From Acidimicrobiales bacterium AG-410-I20 (GTDB lineage: Bacteria; Actinomycetota; Acidimicrobiia; Acidimicrobiales; MedAcidi-G1): 36,476 bases of DNA. Both the position numbers and the translations under genes were made by a program. The notes under the pieces are model-generated. The model was not told the origin of the DNA and ran no database searches. It saw only the letters and a list, made by a program, of their open reading frames with translations. Where the stretch lies: NCBI GenBank assembly GCA_003215175.1, contig QCKS01000013.1:1-36476 (forward strand), written 5' to 3'. Below are positions 24,601 through 32,973 of the stretch, one piece after another (the stretch's first letter is position 1; every line of letters starts with the position of its first letter).

Positions 24601-25476
24601 ATGTCTTCACATATACCGCATCTACATTGGACTAATGAAGTCGATTTAGAATCTCCAATTTTGTTGGCGGCATTTGAGGGCTGGAACGATGCCGGTGAAG
24701 CCTCAACTACTGCTGCACGTTATTTACGTGATCATTTCAATGCGGAATCTGTAGCGACAATTGACGCAGAAGATTTTTTTGATTTTACTGTTGCTCGACC
24801 TTTTGTGAGGTTAAAAAGTAATTCTCAGAGAATGATTCAATGGCCTTCAACTAAGTTATCTGCGGCCTCTATCCCAAATTCTCAACATGACCTCGTGACT
24901 CTGATAGGTCATGAACCACAACTCCGATGGAGAACATTCGCTGATCAAATTGCTTCTGCTGCAGAAGCAATTGGAGCGTGCCAAGTTATTACGCTCGGAG
25001 CCCTACTTGTAGATGTTCCTCATACTCGCCCAGTTCAAATCTATGGGAGCAGCGATGACGCAGACTTAGCTAGGCGACTAGACATCTCCCCTTCTACATA
25101 TGAAGGACCTACTGGAATTGTTGGGGTACTTTCATCTCATTTGCGAGAACTAGGAATGCCAACAGCTTCTTTTTGGGCTGGAGTTCCTGCCTACGTTTCG
25201 AATGCCCCTTCACCAAAAGCAGCTCTCGCCCTAGTGAACCGGGTTTGCGGGGCTTTGGATATTTCTATTTCTTGCACCGACTTAGAGATCGCTGCAGCAG
25301 ACTACGAGCGTCAGGTAAGTGACATCGTCGCTGAAGATGATTCAACTGCAGAGTATGTTGAACAACTTGAAAATGATTTTGATATCGAAGCCTCAGAGTC
25401 AGATTTTGCTGATGACCCTGACCGTCTCGTATCTGAAGTAGAAGACTTTCTCCGTAACCATCCAGGTCGAAATTAA
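24601..25476 (+). CDS. PAC2 family protein
   Basis: 291 aa. The opening PILLAAFEGWNDAGEASTTAARYL (20-43) is the PAC2 signature, with VITLGALLVDVPHTRPV and YEGPTGIVGVLSSHLRELGMPTASFWAGVPAYV in the core. The last ~55 residues are acidic, a frequent feature in actinobacterial members. The family is named for eukaryotic proteasome assembly chaperone 2 and also resembles purine nucleoside phosphorylase-like folds. In actinobacteria it is widespread but its function is not settled; a proteasome link is a guess. It overlaps the convergent NUDIX gene by 4 bases. Confidence 0.9.
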   Translation: MSSHIPHLHWTNEVDLESPILLAAFEGWNDAGEASTTAARYLRDHFNAESVATIDAEDFFDFTVARPFVRLKSNSQRMIQWPSTKLSAASIPNSQHDLVTLIGHEPQLRWRTFADQIASAAEAIGACQVITLGALLVDVPHTRPVQIYGSSDDADLARRLDISPSTYEGPTGIVGVLSSHLRELGMPTASFWAGVPAYVSNAPSPKAALALVNRVCGALDISISCTDLEIAAADYERQVSDIVAEDDSTAEYVEQLENDFDIEASESDFADDPDRLVSEVEDFLRNHPGRN

Positions 25477-26225
25477 TTCTCTACGTCTTCTATTAGGGAA
25501 TCTAAAGTTTCTGATCCGAGCTTCTCTTCTAACGAACTATCGTCGCCAACCCATATTGGTTCACGTGGACGATCGAATCGAACATCAATTTCTTCTCCAC
25601 GAATAGCTGCAAAAGCTTCTTCAGCCCATTGTTCAGGAACTGCGGTCTTCTCTGGTAATTCTCCTTCTGCGAAGAACCCAACGTCAGCGCATTCAAGGGG
25701 ATGGGGTTTCAACTCTCCCCCAATCATTTGGCAATGAAACACTAGGGAGTAGAGCGGAATGCCAGTAAACCCAAGTCTCATCCCATCTAATATGGCAATC
25801 GGACGAATTACTTCGCAATCAATTCCTGTTTCTTCTTTCACTTCTTTCACCACGACTTCTGAAGCCGAATACCCAACGTCCGCCCATCCAGTTGGATACA
25901 GCCAAACAAGAGAGTCGGCGCGCTGTACCAGAAGTAACTCATTCTTTTCGTTACCCACAACGGCTCCAACTGTGATTTTTGGGGTTACGTATCCGGGAAC
26001 TCCTTTTCCAACAGATTTCAACCACTCGTCGGCTAGTTCGTCTGCATCTATAGCCTTCCCGGATAGGGCGTCAGCTTGGCTTCTAATTTCTGCAGCGACT
26101 TTCAAGATTTCTTCATAGCGTTCTTGCTCATAAAGGTTTTCTGTAAAACCTAAGCCGGTCCTTGCTGATCCAGCAAGTGCTTCTGCCCATCGAAGTAAAT
26201 CAAGTTGAGTTGGCGGGGTGGTCAT
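25473..26225 (-). CDS. NUDIX hydrolase with N-terminal NUDIX-associated domain
   Basis: 250 aa from ATG 26225. Residues 1-55 form the helical domain found ahead of some NUDIX proteins (LDLLRWAEALAGSARTGLGF). The catalytic domain begins about residue 80 (ITVGAVVGNEKNELLLVQR). The NUDIX box reads GWADVGYSASEVVVKEVKEETGI: the first Glu of the consensus is Tyr and Arg is Lys, but the metal-binding EVKEE is intact, a variant I associate with this subfamily. Likely substrates are nucleoside diphosphate derivatives such as ADP-ribose, not proven. The start was chosen because TACGGT lies 6 bases upstream; a TTG at 26246 would be inside that promoter. Confidence 0.88.
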   Translation of the reverse strand: MTTPPTQLDLLRWAEALAGSARTGLGFTENLYEQERYEEILKVAAEIRSQADALSGKAIDADELADEWLKSVGKGVPGYVTPKITVGAVVGNEKNELLLVQRADSLVWLYPTGWADVGYSASEVVVKEVKEETGIDCEVIRPIAILDGMRLGFTGIPLYSLVFHCQMIGGELKPHPLECADVGFFAEGELPEKTAVPEQWAEEAFAAIRGEEIDVRFDRPREPIWVGDDSSLEEKLGSETLDSLIEDVEN

Positions 26226-26231
26226 GTTCTT

Positions 26232-26237
26232 ACCGTA
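26232..26237 (-). promoter_or_regulatory. Candidate -10 box (TACGGT) deciding the NUDIX start
   Basis: TACGGT ends 6 bases before ATG 26225 and favours this ATG over the in-frame TTG at 26246. The remainder of the 140-base gap up to 26365 shows only a CCTCTAGAGG palindrome (26326-26335) and T-rich sequence. Confidence 0.4.
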
Positions 26238-26365
26238 GTCTGTCAACTTGATTAGATCACTATCAAATCACCAAACCCAGTAGTTATCTTGCCTTTAGAA
26301 GTACTAAGTCTTTTTACTTTTCTTTCCTCTAGAGGCCTTGTGTTTACTGAGGTTTAGTCAGCTAT

Positions 26366-27154
26366 TTAATTTTTAGCTAGAACGAAACTCACAACACTAT
26401 GTGGAGTTTTCAGATCACCGGTGCCAAATTCTTTGACAAGTATTTGGTCAAGTTCTTGATCAAATGCAAGCGCCTTCTCTGGTGAAAGGGCAACAATGCC
26501 AGCACTTGCTTGAATTCTTTTACGCCAAGAAATCCTTGAGTACGTTGTATCATCAACAAAATCAAATCCCCCTACGATCTTCATTGAATATTGCGTGAAA
26601 GTCGATTTGAATAAGTCGTAATAATCGCCTCTTGTTCGAACACCTCCTAGTGCCCAATCCGGATTATGGGATTCGATCAGTTCTTCCGTAACAAAGGGGA
26701 CAGTCCCAGGTAAGGGAAGCCAATCAAACCAGCACAGCGCTAATTTGCCATCTGGTTTTAATAAGCGGGCACACTCCGTAATCGTTGGAACCTGATCAAA
26801 CCAATGCCAACATTGACCGGCAGTTATGGCGTCAAATGCAGAATCTGGCAATCCTGTATTCTCTGCCGATGCTTCAAGCCATGTGACTTCAACTCCTTCT
26901 TTGGTAGCTAACTTTGAAGCTTCTTCAAGCATCCGATGGTCGATATCGGCTCCTGTAACTTTGCACCCTCGTTGTGCAAAGCCACGGGCAAGTGTTCCTG
27001 TTCCACAACCTAGATCGAGGAGTGTTTGATCTGGTTTACCTACATCTAGTTTCTGCAACTCATTGAAAGTGGAGTCGGGAAAACCTTTGCGGTGTTCAGC
27101 ATATTCCTTAGCAGCAGAGCCAAATTTGGTTCCCTCGATAGGGTTTTTGCTCAT
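26366..27154 (-). CDS. Class I SAM-dependent methyltransferase
   Basis: 262 aa. SAM motif I LLDLGCGTGTLA lies at 45-56, followed by VTGADIDHRMLEEA (66-79), VTWLEASAENTGLPDSAFDAITAGQCWHWF and LLKPDGKLALCWFDW, the Methyltransf_11/25 pattern with the QCWHWF variant typical of the trans-aconitate methyltransferase-like group. The substrate is unknown. It lies 48 bases downstream of the aldehyde dehydrogenase on the same strand with a modest AGGAAAG ribosome-binding site, so it may be the last gene of the ADH-ALDH transcript. Confidence 0.9.
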   Translation of the reverse strand: MSKNPIEGTKFGSAAKEYAEHRKGFPDSTFNELQKLDVGKPDQTLLDLGCGTGTLARGFAQRGCKVTGADIDHRMLEEASKLATKEGVEVTWLEASAENTGLPDSAFDAITAGQCWHWFDQVPTITECARLLKPDGKLALCWFDWLPLPGTVPFVTEELIESHNPDWALGGVRTRGDYYDLFKSTFTQYSMKIVGGFDFVDDTTYSRISWRKRIQASAGIVALSPEKALAFDQELDQILVKEFGTGDLKTPHSVVSFVLAKN

Positions 27155-27202
27155 ATTACTTTTTCTTTCCTGAAGCGTTTGTTGTCTGCAATATCTTTAT
27201 TT

Positions 27203-28681
27203 CTATAGCGGAAATGGGTCGGATTCAGATGGGTTCGTAGCCTGCCACACAGATTTTGTTTGCATAAAACAGCGCATTCCCTCTATACCATTTTCTCGGC
27301 CATAACCTGATTGTTTGAAACCACCTACCGGGGATTGTGTTGAAGCATTGAAGTAGTTATTTATATAAATTGTTCCCGCTTCTAGTCGTTTTGCAATACG
27401 GATAGCTCGGTTGGTGTCTCGTGTCCAAATACCTGCAGCAAGACCGTAAATTGAATCATTGGCTACGTGGACTGCTTCATCTTCTTCGGTAAAGGAAATA
27501 ATTCCGATCACTGGGCCAAAAATTTCATGTTGTGCCAGATCCATGTCATTAGTTACTTCACTGAAAATTGTTGGTCCTATGTAATAGCCTGCTTCGGAGC
27601 CGAAATTTCTTCCATCAAGCACTAAGTTGGCGCCTGATTTTTCCGCATTTTCAATGTCTGTAAGTATTTTTTCGTAGTGGGGACGATTGGCTATCGGTCC
27701 TATTTGAGTTGATGGGTCAAGTGGATCCCCAATTTTCGCTTTTGCTGATACAGCAATTAAACGTTCCGTAAATTCTTCAACCAAACTGTGATGTACTACA
27801 GCTCGGGAACCTGAGACACAGCTTTGGCCCGCTACTGGGAAAATTCCAGAGGCTATCCCATTAACTGCCAATTCAAGATCAGCGTCTTCGAAAACGATTT
27901 GAGGCGATTTCCCACCGAGTTCCATCACCAATGGTTTAACTTGTTTAGATGCTGCTGAAGCCACTGCTCTTCCGCCTGGAATACCTCCAGTCATACTTAC
28001 CATACGAACATCGGGATGAGTGACTAATGCTTCCCCAGTTGGTGCGCCATAGCCTGTAACCACATTTACCACTCCTGGGGGTAGCTCTGCTTCCTGTAGA
28101 ACATCCATGAATTCAAGGGTTGAAGCTGATGCATGTTCTGATGGTTTAATTACTACCGTGTTTCCTGCTGCTAGAGCTGGTGCCAGTTTCCAAATAAGAA
28201 CCCCAAGTGGAGAGTTCCAAGCCGTGATTAAACCACAAACTCCGAAGGGTTCCCATTCGAGATAGTTGACCATGTCAGGGAGGTCTAAAGGAATTACTGA
28301 TCCTTCAAATTTGTCTGTCATGCCCGCGTAGTAATAGAAGCTGTCAGTTTGCCATGAACGCAAAGCTGGGGTGATATTTTTTGGGAGTTTGCCGTTATCA
28401 CGAGTTTCGATTTCTCCGAGCCGTTCTGCATTTTTAACGACAACATCACCGATACGACGGAGTATTTGACTGCGTTCAGTCCCACTCATTTGTGACCAAG
28501 GGCCATCATAGAAAGCTGACTTAGCTGCTTGAACTGCACGATCGACGTCAACGTAATTGCAATCTGGTACTCGTGCCCAAAGTTCTCCTATTGCTGGATT
28601 TTCACTTTCTATCCATTGCCCAGAATCAGGTTCAAGCCACTCCCCACCTGCAAAATATTTGTAAGTAGTTAGTTCAGTCAT
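27203..28681 (-). CDS. Aldehyde dehydrogenase family protein
   Basis: 492 aa NAD(P)-dependent aldehyde dehydrogenase. It has Asn156 in LITAWNSPLG, Lys179 in VVIKPSE, the general base Glu254 in VMELGGKSP and the nucleophile Cys288 in VAGQSCVSGSR. The cofactor loop reads TGGIPGGR where most have TGSTxxGR, a small deviation. The C-terminal NYFNASTQSPVGGFKQSGYGRENG is normal. It oxidises an aldehyde to the acid; the identity is unknown. The Zn alcohol dehydrogenase lies 27 bases upstream, so together they can take an alcohol to an acid. AAGGA stands about 8 bases before the ATG. Confidence 0.95.
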   Translation of the reverse strand: MTELTTYKYFAGGEWLEPDSGQWIESENPAIGELWARVPDCNYVDVDRAVQAAKSAFYDGPWSQMSGTERSQILRRIGDVVVKNAERLGEIETRDNGKLPKNITPALRSWQTDSFYYYAGMTDKFEGSVIPLDLPDMVNYLEWEPFGVCGLITAWNSPLGVLIWKLAPALAAGNTVVIKPSEHASASTLEFMDVLQEAELPPGVVNVVTGYGAPTGEALVTHPDVRMVSMTGGIPGGRAVASAASKQVKPLVMELGGKSPQIVFEDADLELAVNGIASGIFPVAGQSCVSGSRAVVHHSLVEEFTERLIAVSAKAKIGDPLDPSTQIGPIANRPHYEKILTDIENAEKSGANLVLDGRNFGSEAGYYIGPTIFSEVTNDMDLAQHEIFGPVIGIISFTEEDEAVHVANDSIYGLAAGIWTRDTNRAIRIAKRLEAGTIYINNYFNASTQSPVGGFKQSGYGRENGIEGMRCFMQTKSVWQATNPSESDPFPL

Positions 28682-28708
28682 GCTTGATGTCCTTTCTTTG
28701 AAGGGTCA

Positions 28709-29809
28709 CTAAAAGGTAATAACTATTCGGCCTTCTACCCCTGTAACCACTAAATCAATAGCATCTTGAATTTCATCGATCTGTATACGTTTAGTAATGA
28801 GTCGATCAACTGGTAACCGGCCATCGACATAGGCAGCGCATAAATCTTGTATTGCTTTTTTAGTATCAGTCGCAGAGAAATAACTTCCAGTAATAGTTTT
28901 CTGCATTCGGATCAAATTCGCCGACCCATACAAAGAGGAGACATCAACATGAGGCACCCCAACAAGAACTAACGTTCCGCCAGGCCGAACGCCCTCTAAC
29001 CAAAGCTGTTGAAGCTGAGGGATACCAACTGCTTCAATAACCACATCGGCTCCTCGATTTTCAGTTAGTTCAATTACTCTCTCAATATCTTCATCACTTG
29101 AAAGAATAAAATCAGTTGCTCCGAACTCTCGAGCGAGTTCTTCTTTTTCAAGAGTTTGATCAACCGCAATTATCTGTTTGGCCCCTGCCATAGAGGCGCC
29201 CATTATTGCGCTTAGTCCTACACCCCCAGCTCCAACGACTACCACCCTATGGTCTGGGCTAATACGCCCCCTATGTATTGCTGCACCCACCCCGGTCGCC
29301 ACCGCACAACCAATAATTGCTGCTACTTCATAAGGGACTTCATCTGGAATTAATTCACAACAAACTTGATCAACTACCATATGGTCAGCCCATGTTGAGA
29401 TTCCTGAGTAGTGGAAAAGTGGCTTACCGTTTCGTGAGATTCGGCTCGTTCCATCAGCCATATACCCGCTCCACACCGTTTGTGTCACTTCTCTACATAA
29501 TTCATGCTCACCGCGGTCACAATAAAAACAATTACCGCAGTTTGGTTGCCAATTAAGTGCTACTCGGTCACCGACTTTTACACGGCTAACTTCAGGCCCA
29601 ACAGCCACCACCTCGCCAGCTCCTTCGTGTCCAATCACGCAAGGCAAGTCGGCTGGATGTTGTCCTGAAATTGAATGCAGGTCACTATGACAAACGCCGG
29701 CTGCACCCATCTTTACGAGCACTTCACCTTTATTTGGCTGCTCAAGGTCGACTTCTTCTACTCGAACAGGTTCACCAACTGCATCTAAAGTTACTGCAGT
29801 AATCTTCAC
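28709..29809 (-). CDS. Zinc-dependent alcohol dehydrogenase (class III-like)
   Basis: 366 aa medium-chain dehydrogenase. Catalytic zinc ligands are Cys40 (GVCHSDLH) and His61-Glu62 (GHEGAGEV). The structural zinc lobe is Cys91, Cys94, Cys97 and Cys105 (CGNCFYCDRGEHELC). The NAD motif is VVVVGAGGVGLSAI, with Asp of IAVDQ favouring NAD. Size and the long lobe fit the class III/NDMA-dependent group, which includes thiol-dependent formaldehyde dehydrogenases, but substrate specificity is not readable. The start is GTG at 29809 with AGGGG just upstream. It is the first gene of the ADH-ALDH pair, separated from the upstream lipoprotein gene by a terminator. Confidence 0.93.
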   Translation of the reverse strand: MKITAVTLDAVGEPVRVEEVDLEQPNKGEVLVKMGAAGVCHSDLHSISGQHPADLPCVIGHEGAGEVVAVGPEVSRVKVGDRVALNWQPNCGNCFYCDRGEHELCREVTQTVWSGYMADGTSRISRNGKPLFHYSGISTWADHMVVDQVCCELIPDEVPYEVAAIIGCAVATGVGAAIHRGRISPDHRVVVVGAGGVGLSAIMGASMAGAKQIIAVDQTLEKEELAREFGATDFILSSDEDIERVIELTENRGADVVIEAVGIPQLQQLWLEGVRPGGTLVLVGVPHVDVSSLYGSANLIRMQKTITGSYFSATDTKKAIQDLCAAYVDGRLPVDRLITKRIQIDEIQDAIDLVVTGVEGRIVITF

Positions 29810-29916
29810 TATCCCCTATCCAATCATCATTGTCAGCGCCAATTGACACAATTTCTAATATCGGCGAAGAGTACCAGAAGCACTCTTCTCAACAAAATTT
29901 CTGTGCATGTAACAAA

Positions 29917-29946
29917 AGAAACCCCCGACCTAAACCGGGGGTTTCT
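29917..29946 (-). terminator. Intrinsic terminator of the lipoprotein gene
   Basis: AGAAACCCCCG and CGGGGGTTTCT form a perfect 11-bp stem with an 8-base loop. On the minus strand the hairpin is followed by a TTTTGTT tract. It lies 20 bases past the lipoprotein stop (29966) and insulates the downstream alcohol dehydrogenase. This is the clearest terminator in the window; the rest of the 156-base gap shows nothing further. Confidence 0.92.
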
Positions 29947-29965
29947 ATGTTAAAGGACTAAGTTT

Positions 29966-30574
29966 TTAAAAGTCTAAACAATCCATTACAGCAGCTTCTG
30001 ATACGGCTTCATACGCAGAACCGTCATCTAGCAAGTCAATGAGGATGTCTCTGTGAGAATCACCAGAGTTGTCTGCTACATAGTCAGCCATACAGTAACC
30101 AGCGTCATCCGACATCTCCTCTGGTATAAACATGCTCATAGACCAGTTAAACATTACGGCTAGAGCTTCTCTGTGGTAATTATCTACTCCGCTTAAATCT
30201 ACTTGCATGTCCTCTGGGAGGAACACGTTTATAGAAAACTCAAGAACCTCTCGGCTGTCTGCCATGCACCCAGAGGCCGCTTCGTCACTAATGTCTTCAT
30301 ACTTACTCTCGTAAGAGTCATCTTCAGCGACCTTTTTAGATTCATCTAATATGGTTTCGTACGAGTCACCAGATACTGCTTTAATTTCATCGAGTAGGCA
30401 TCCCTGAACCTCGGCCATAGCTTCTCTAGAAATCTCCGCAGCCATCGGTTCCTCTTCTTGAATAGTGTCGACCACGAAATCAATAACGTCTTGCCTGGTC
30501 ACAGAACTGTCACCACAAGCGCTCAATAATAAAGCCGCAACTATCAGTGGCGCGAACAATTTAACGAGTTTCAT
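29966..30574 (-). CDS. Acidic lipoprotein with internally duplicated Cys modules
   Basis: 202 aa. It has a lipoprotein signal peptide with lipobox LSAC and Cys20 as the lipidation site. The mature part is very acidic. Two segments are related: residues about 57-105 and 159-201 each start Cys-[LM]-x-D, continue SGDS-[YH]-x2-IL, then Y-E-x-[IV]-S-[DE]-A-A and end in Cys. Cys59/Cys103 and Cys161/Cys199 could thus form one disulfide per module. Between them, VLEFSINVFLPEDM and FNWSMSMFIPEEM also look duplicated. I do not recognise the family. It has an AAGGGG ribosome-binding site and its own terminator, so it is probably monocistronic. It would be a substrate of the lipoprotein pathway that includes the atypical Lnt at 16775. 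Confidence 0.85.
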   Translation of the reverse strand: MKLVKLFAPLIVAALLLSACGDSSVTRQDVIDFVVDTIQEEEPMAAEISREAMAEVQGCLLDEIKAVSGDSYETILDESKKVAEDDSYESKYEDISDEAASGCMADSREVLEFSINVFLPEDMQVDLSGVDNYHREALAVMFNWSMSMFIPEEMSDDAGYCMADYVADNSGDSHRDILIDLLDDGSAYEAVSEAAVMDCLDF

Positions 30575-30678
30575 TTAATACCCCTTCTTACTTTCTAACT
30601 CAACTAAGACTAGCGGCTAGCAAAGTATTAATCAGAAAGCCTGACCTACCTCTGGATCCCGTGAAGAAGGAACCCTTA

Positions 30679-32970
30679 TTAAAGGTCCATATCTATCCAA
30701 CGCAGAACAGCTAGTTCAATTTCTGCTAAATGTTCCGGATCTTCAATCTTGTTTCCGCTTTGATCTCTTATATAGAAAGCATCAATGACTTCAGAGCCAA
30801 GGGTCTGGACTCTAGCGCTCACGATATCTAAATCTAATTCTGTGAATGCTCGAGTAATTCGGTACAGAATTCCTGTCTCGTCAAGACAACTAATTTCTAA
30901 AACTGTTGCAAATTCTGAGGTCTCATTATCTACAGTTAGGCGCGATTGCACAGGGCGGGCGGTTGCTTGTGCTCTTCGATCAAAGCGTGAACGGTCGCCT
31001 AATCGTGCTGCGACAGCTAACTGACCGGCAAAGGCTTTCCTTGTTTGTTCAGCTATTAGCTCCCATTTGATTTCTTGATCATCTCTACGCTCAACTCGAA
31101 AAACAGAAAGAGAACGATCATTCTCTGTGTGTGCAGCAGCTCCAAAAACACTTATGCCATTAAGGGCCAAGACTCCAGCAACCTTTGAGATAATTCCAGA
31201 ACGATTTTTTGTGACGACAGTAAATGTTGAGCCTTCTCCTCTAATAATGTCTTCATCAGCCAAAAGCATTTCTTTCTGTTCTTCATTTGGAAACGCTCCA
31301 CCTATTACATCTAGAACATCGCCGCCTTCTAAAACATGTGTTACTCGTGCAACTAATTCAGTAACTAGCCCGTCTTTCCAATGGCTCCAAGCTGAAGGTC
31401 CAGTTGCTATTGAGTCCGCTTCAGTTAATGCCCATAAGAGCCGCAGCAATCTAATATTTCCTACAGTTGCTGCGACCGATCGAATAGTTCCGTCATCATC
31501 TAAATCTCGTCGTGTAGCGACATCAGGAAGAAGTAAATGTTGTTCTACCATTGCTGATAAAAGACCCACGTCTTCTACGGAATAACCCATGCGTCCGGCG
31601 ATAGTAACAACAAGATCTACTCCAACTTCTGAATGGTCTCCGGGATAGCCCTTCCCAATGTCATGAAGTAATGCACCTACAACCAATAAATCCGGTCTAT
31701 CTACCCGTTTTTCTAAAAGTGAGGCTTGGGCGGCTGCTTCTAATAAATGCCGATCTACAGTAAATCGGTGGTATGCGTTGCGTTGAGGCAATGATTGGCA
31801 GGGAGCCCACTCCGGTATCAAAGGAACGAATAAACCACTTTGATCAAGATCCTCTATTACTTGAATCGCTGGCCATCCAGTTAACAAAAGTCTTTCGAAA
31901 AGGTTTCTGGCTTCTTTTGGCCAAGGATCAGGAAGAACAGTGGCGCCTTTTGAAAGAGTCTCTAAAGAAGAACGATCTAAGTAAGCATTATTTTCTGCTG
32001 CAGCAAGTGCACTACGAAGAACGACCAAGGGATCTTCAAGCGCTTCTTTAGTGACTTGAATACGACCATTCTCTAATATCAGACCTGGCTCAACTTCTCG
32101 TCGTAATACTTTCTGAATAACCCTTCGGGGTCCACGATCTCTCAACAAACGACTTATCCGACGATGTGCTCCATCGCCTGTCCATGCAATAACCCTTGCC
32201 GCAGTTGCAACTTCTGACATCATCTGATCTGCATCGTCATATCCGAGACGTACCGCTATATCATCTTGCAACTCTAAAGAAAGTCGATCGGATCTTCGAC
32301 CCGTTTCCCTATGTAATTCAATTCGAACCTCTAAAAGCTTCTCAAATGCTTCTTCAAGGCTTCTATTTTCCTGATCTCTCAAGATTTGCTCTGACTCTTC
32401 AACCCATTTCAATACATGTACATCTCGTAATCCTCCTCTGGCTTCTTTCAAATCTGGCTCTAAAAGAAAAGCCACCTCGCCAAATTTTTGATGTCGAGAA
32501 ATCACTGATTTATTTAGTTCAGCTAAGTAGTGAGAAGATTTGCTGGCCCATTGTTCATGCGCTCTATGAATGAGCTCTTGAGCCAATTGTTTATCGCCTG
32601 CTATCAAACGACAGGCAAGCAAACTTGTAGCCATATCCAAATTTTCATAGGCCACTTCAACTATTTGATTAACCGTCCCTACTTGATGTCCAAGTTTGAG
32701 TCCAGCGTCCCATAACGGATACCAAAGTTTTTCCGCTAATTCGTTTACTTCCACGTCTGGTTCATGCACGAGGACAACATCGATATCGCTCCCGGGGCAT
32801 AGTTCTTCTCTCCCATATCCACCAATGGCTAGAACTGCTGTGCCAAGAGGGGGCACTGCATCCTCATAGATTGCTTTGAGAAAAGCGTCTGTTCGTTTAG
32901 TTAATGCGTCACAAAAGTCTGATCCAGTTAAAGAACGGTTCTTTAAAACATCTTCAGCATGTGTGATCAT
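30679..32970 (-). CDS. glnD: PII uridylyltransferase / uridylyl-removing enzyme
   Basis: 763 aa. The nucleotidyltransferase domain has GGYGREELCPGSDIDVVLVH at 50-69 with the metal-binding Asp pair, followed by the GlnD helical region (LLEPDLKEARGGLRDVHVLKW), an HD hydrolase domain (LLHDIGKGYPGDHSEVG, about 437-453) and two C-terminal ACT domains (FTVVTKNRSGIISKVAGVL and VLEISCLDETGILYRI). This is the full bifunctional layout that modifies PII in response to glutamine; in actinobacteria the homologue often adenylylates the PII protein GlnK. The usual partners amtB and glnK are not in this window. Its start lies 3 bases after the larE stop, so the two genes are in one transcript. Confidence 0.95.
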   Translation of the reverse strand: MITHAEDVLKNRSLTGSDFCDALTKRTDAFLKAIYEDAVPPLGTAVLAIGGYGREELCPGSDIDVVLVHEPDVEVNELAEKLWYPLWDAGLKLGHQVGTVNQIVEVAYENLDMATSLLACRLIAGDKQLAQELIHRAHEQWASKSSHYLAELNKSVISRHQKFGEVAFLLEPDLKEARGGLRDVHVLKWVEESEQILRDQENRSLEEAFEKLLEVRIELHRETGRRSDRLSLELQDDIAVRLGYDDADQMMSEVATAARVIAWTGDGAHRRISRLLRDRGPRRVIQKVLRREVEPGLILENGRIQVTKEALEDPLVVLRSALAAAENNAYLDRSSLETLSKGATVLPDPWPKEARNLFERLLLTGWPAIQVIEDLDQSGLFVPLIPEWAPCQSLPQRNAYHRFTVDRHLLEAAAQASLLEKRVDRPDLLVVGALLHDIGKGYPGDHSEVGVDLVVTIAGRMGYSVEDVGLLSAMVEQHLLLPDVATRRDLDDDGTIRSVAATVGNIRLLRLLWALTEADSIATGPSAWSHWKDGLVTELVARVTHVLEGGDVLDVIGGAFPNEEQKEMLLADEDIIRGEGSTFTVVTKNRSGIISKVAGVLALNGISVFGAAAHTENDRSLSVFRVERRDDQEIKWELIAEQTRKAFAGQLAVAARLGDRSRFDRRAQATARPVQSRLTVDNETSEFATVLEISCLDETGILYRITRAFTELDLDIVSARVQTLGSEVIDAFYIRDQSGNKIEDPEHLAEIELAVLRWIDMDL

Positions 32971-32973
32971 CTG

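Noticed and set aside
26326-26335. CCTCTAGAGG palindrome between the methyltransferase and NUDIX genes
   Set aside because: No loop and no T-run on the relevant strand, so not a terminator; a 10-bp palindrome alone is weak evidence for an operator.
30610-30620. CTAGC-G-GCTAG palindrome upstream of the lipoprotein gene
   Set aside because: Too short to call an operator, and the one-base loop rules out a terminator.
31127-31585. 152-codon plus-strand open frame inside glnD
   Set aside because: Antisense shadow of the glnD HD/ACT region; composition is that of a complementary frame and no motif is present.
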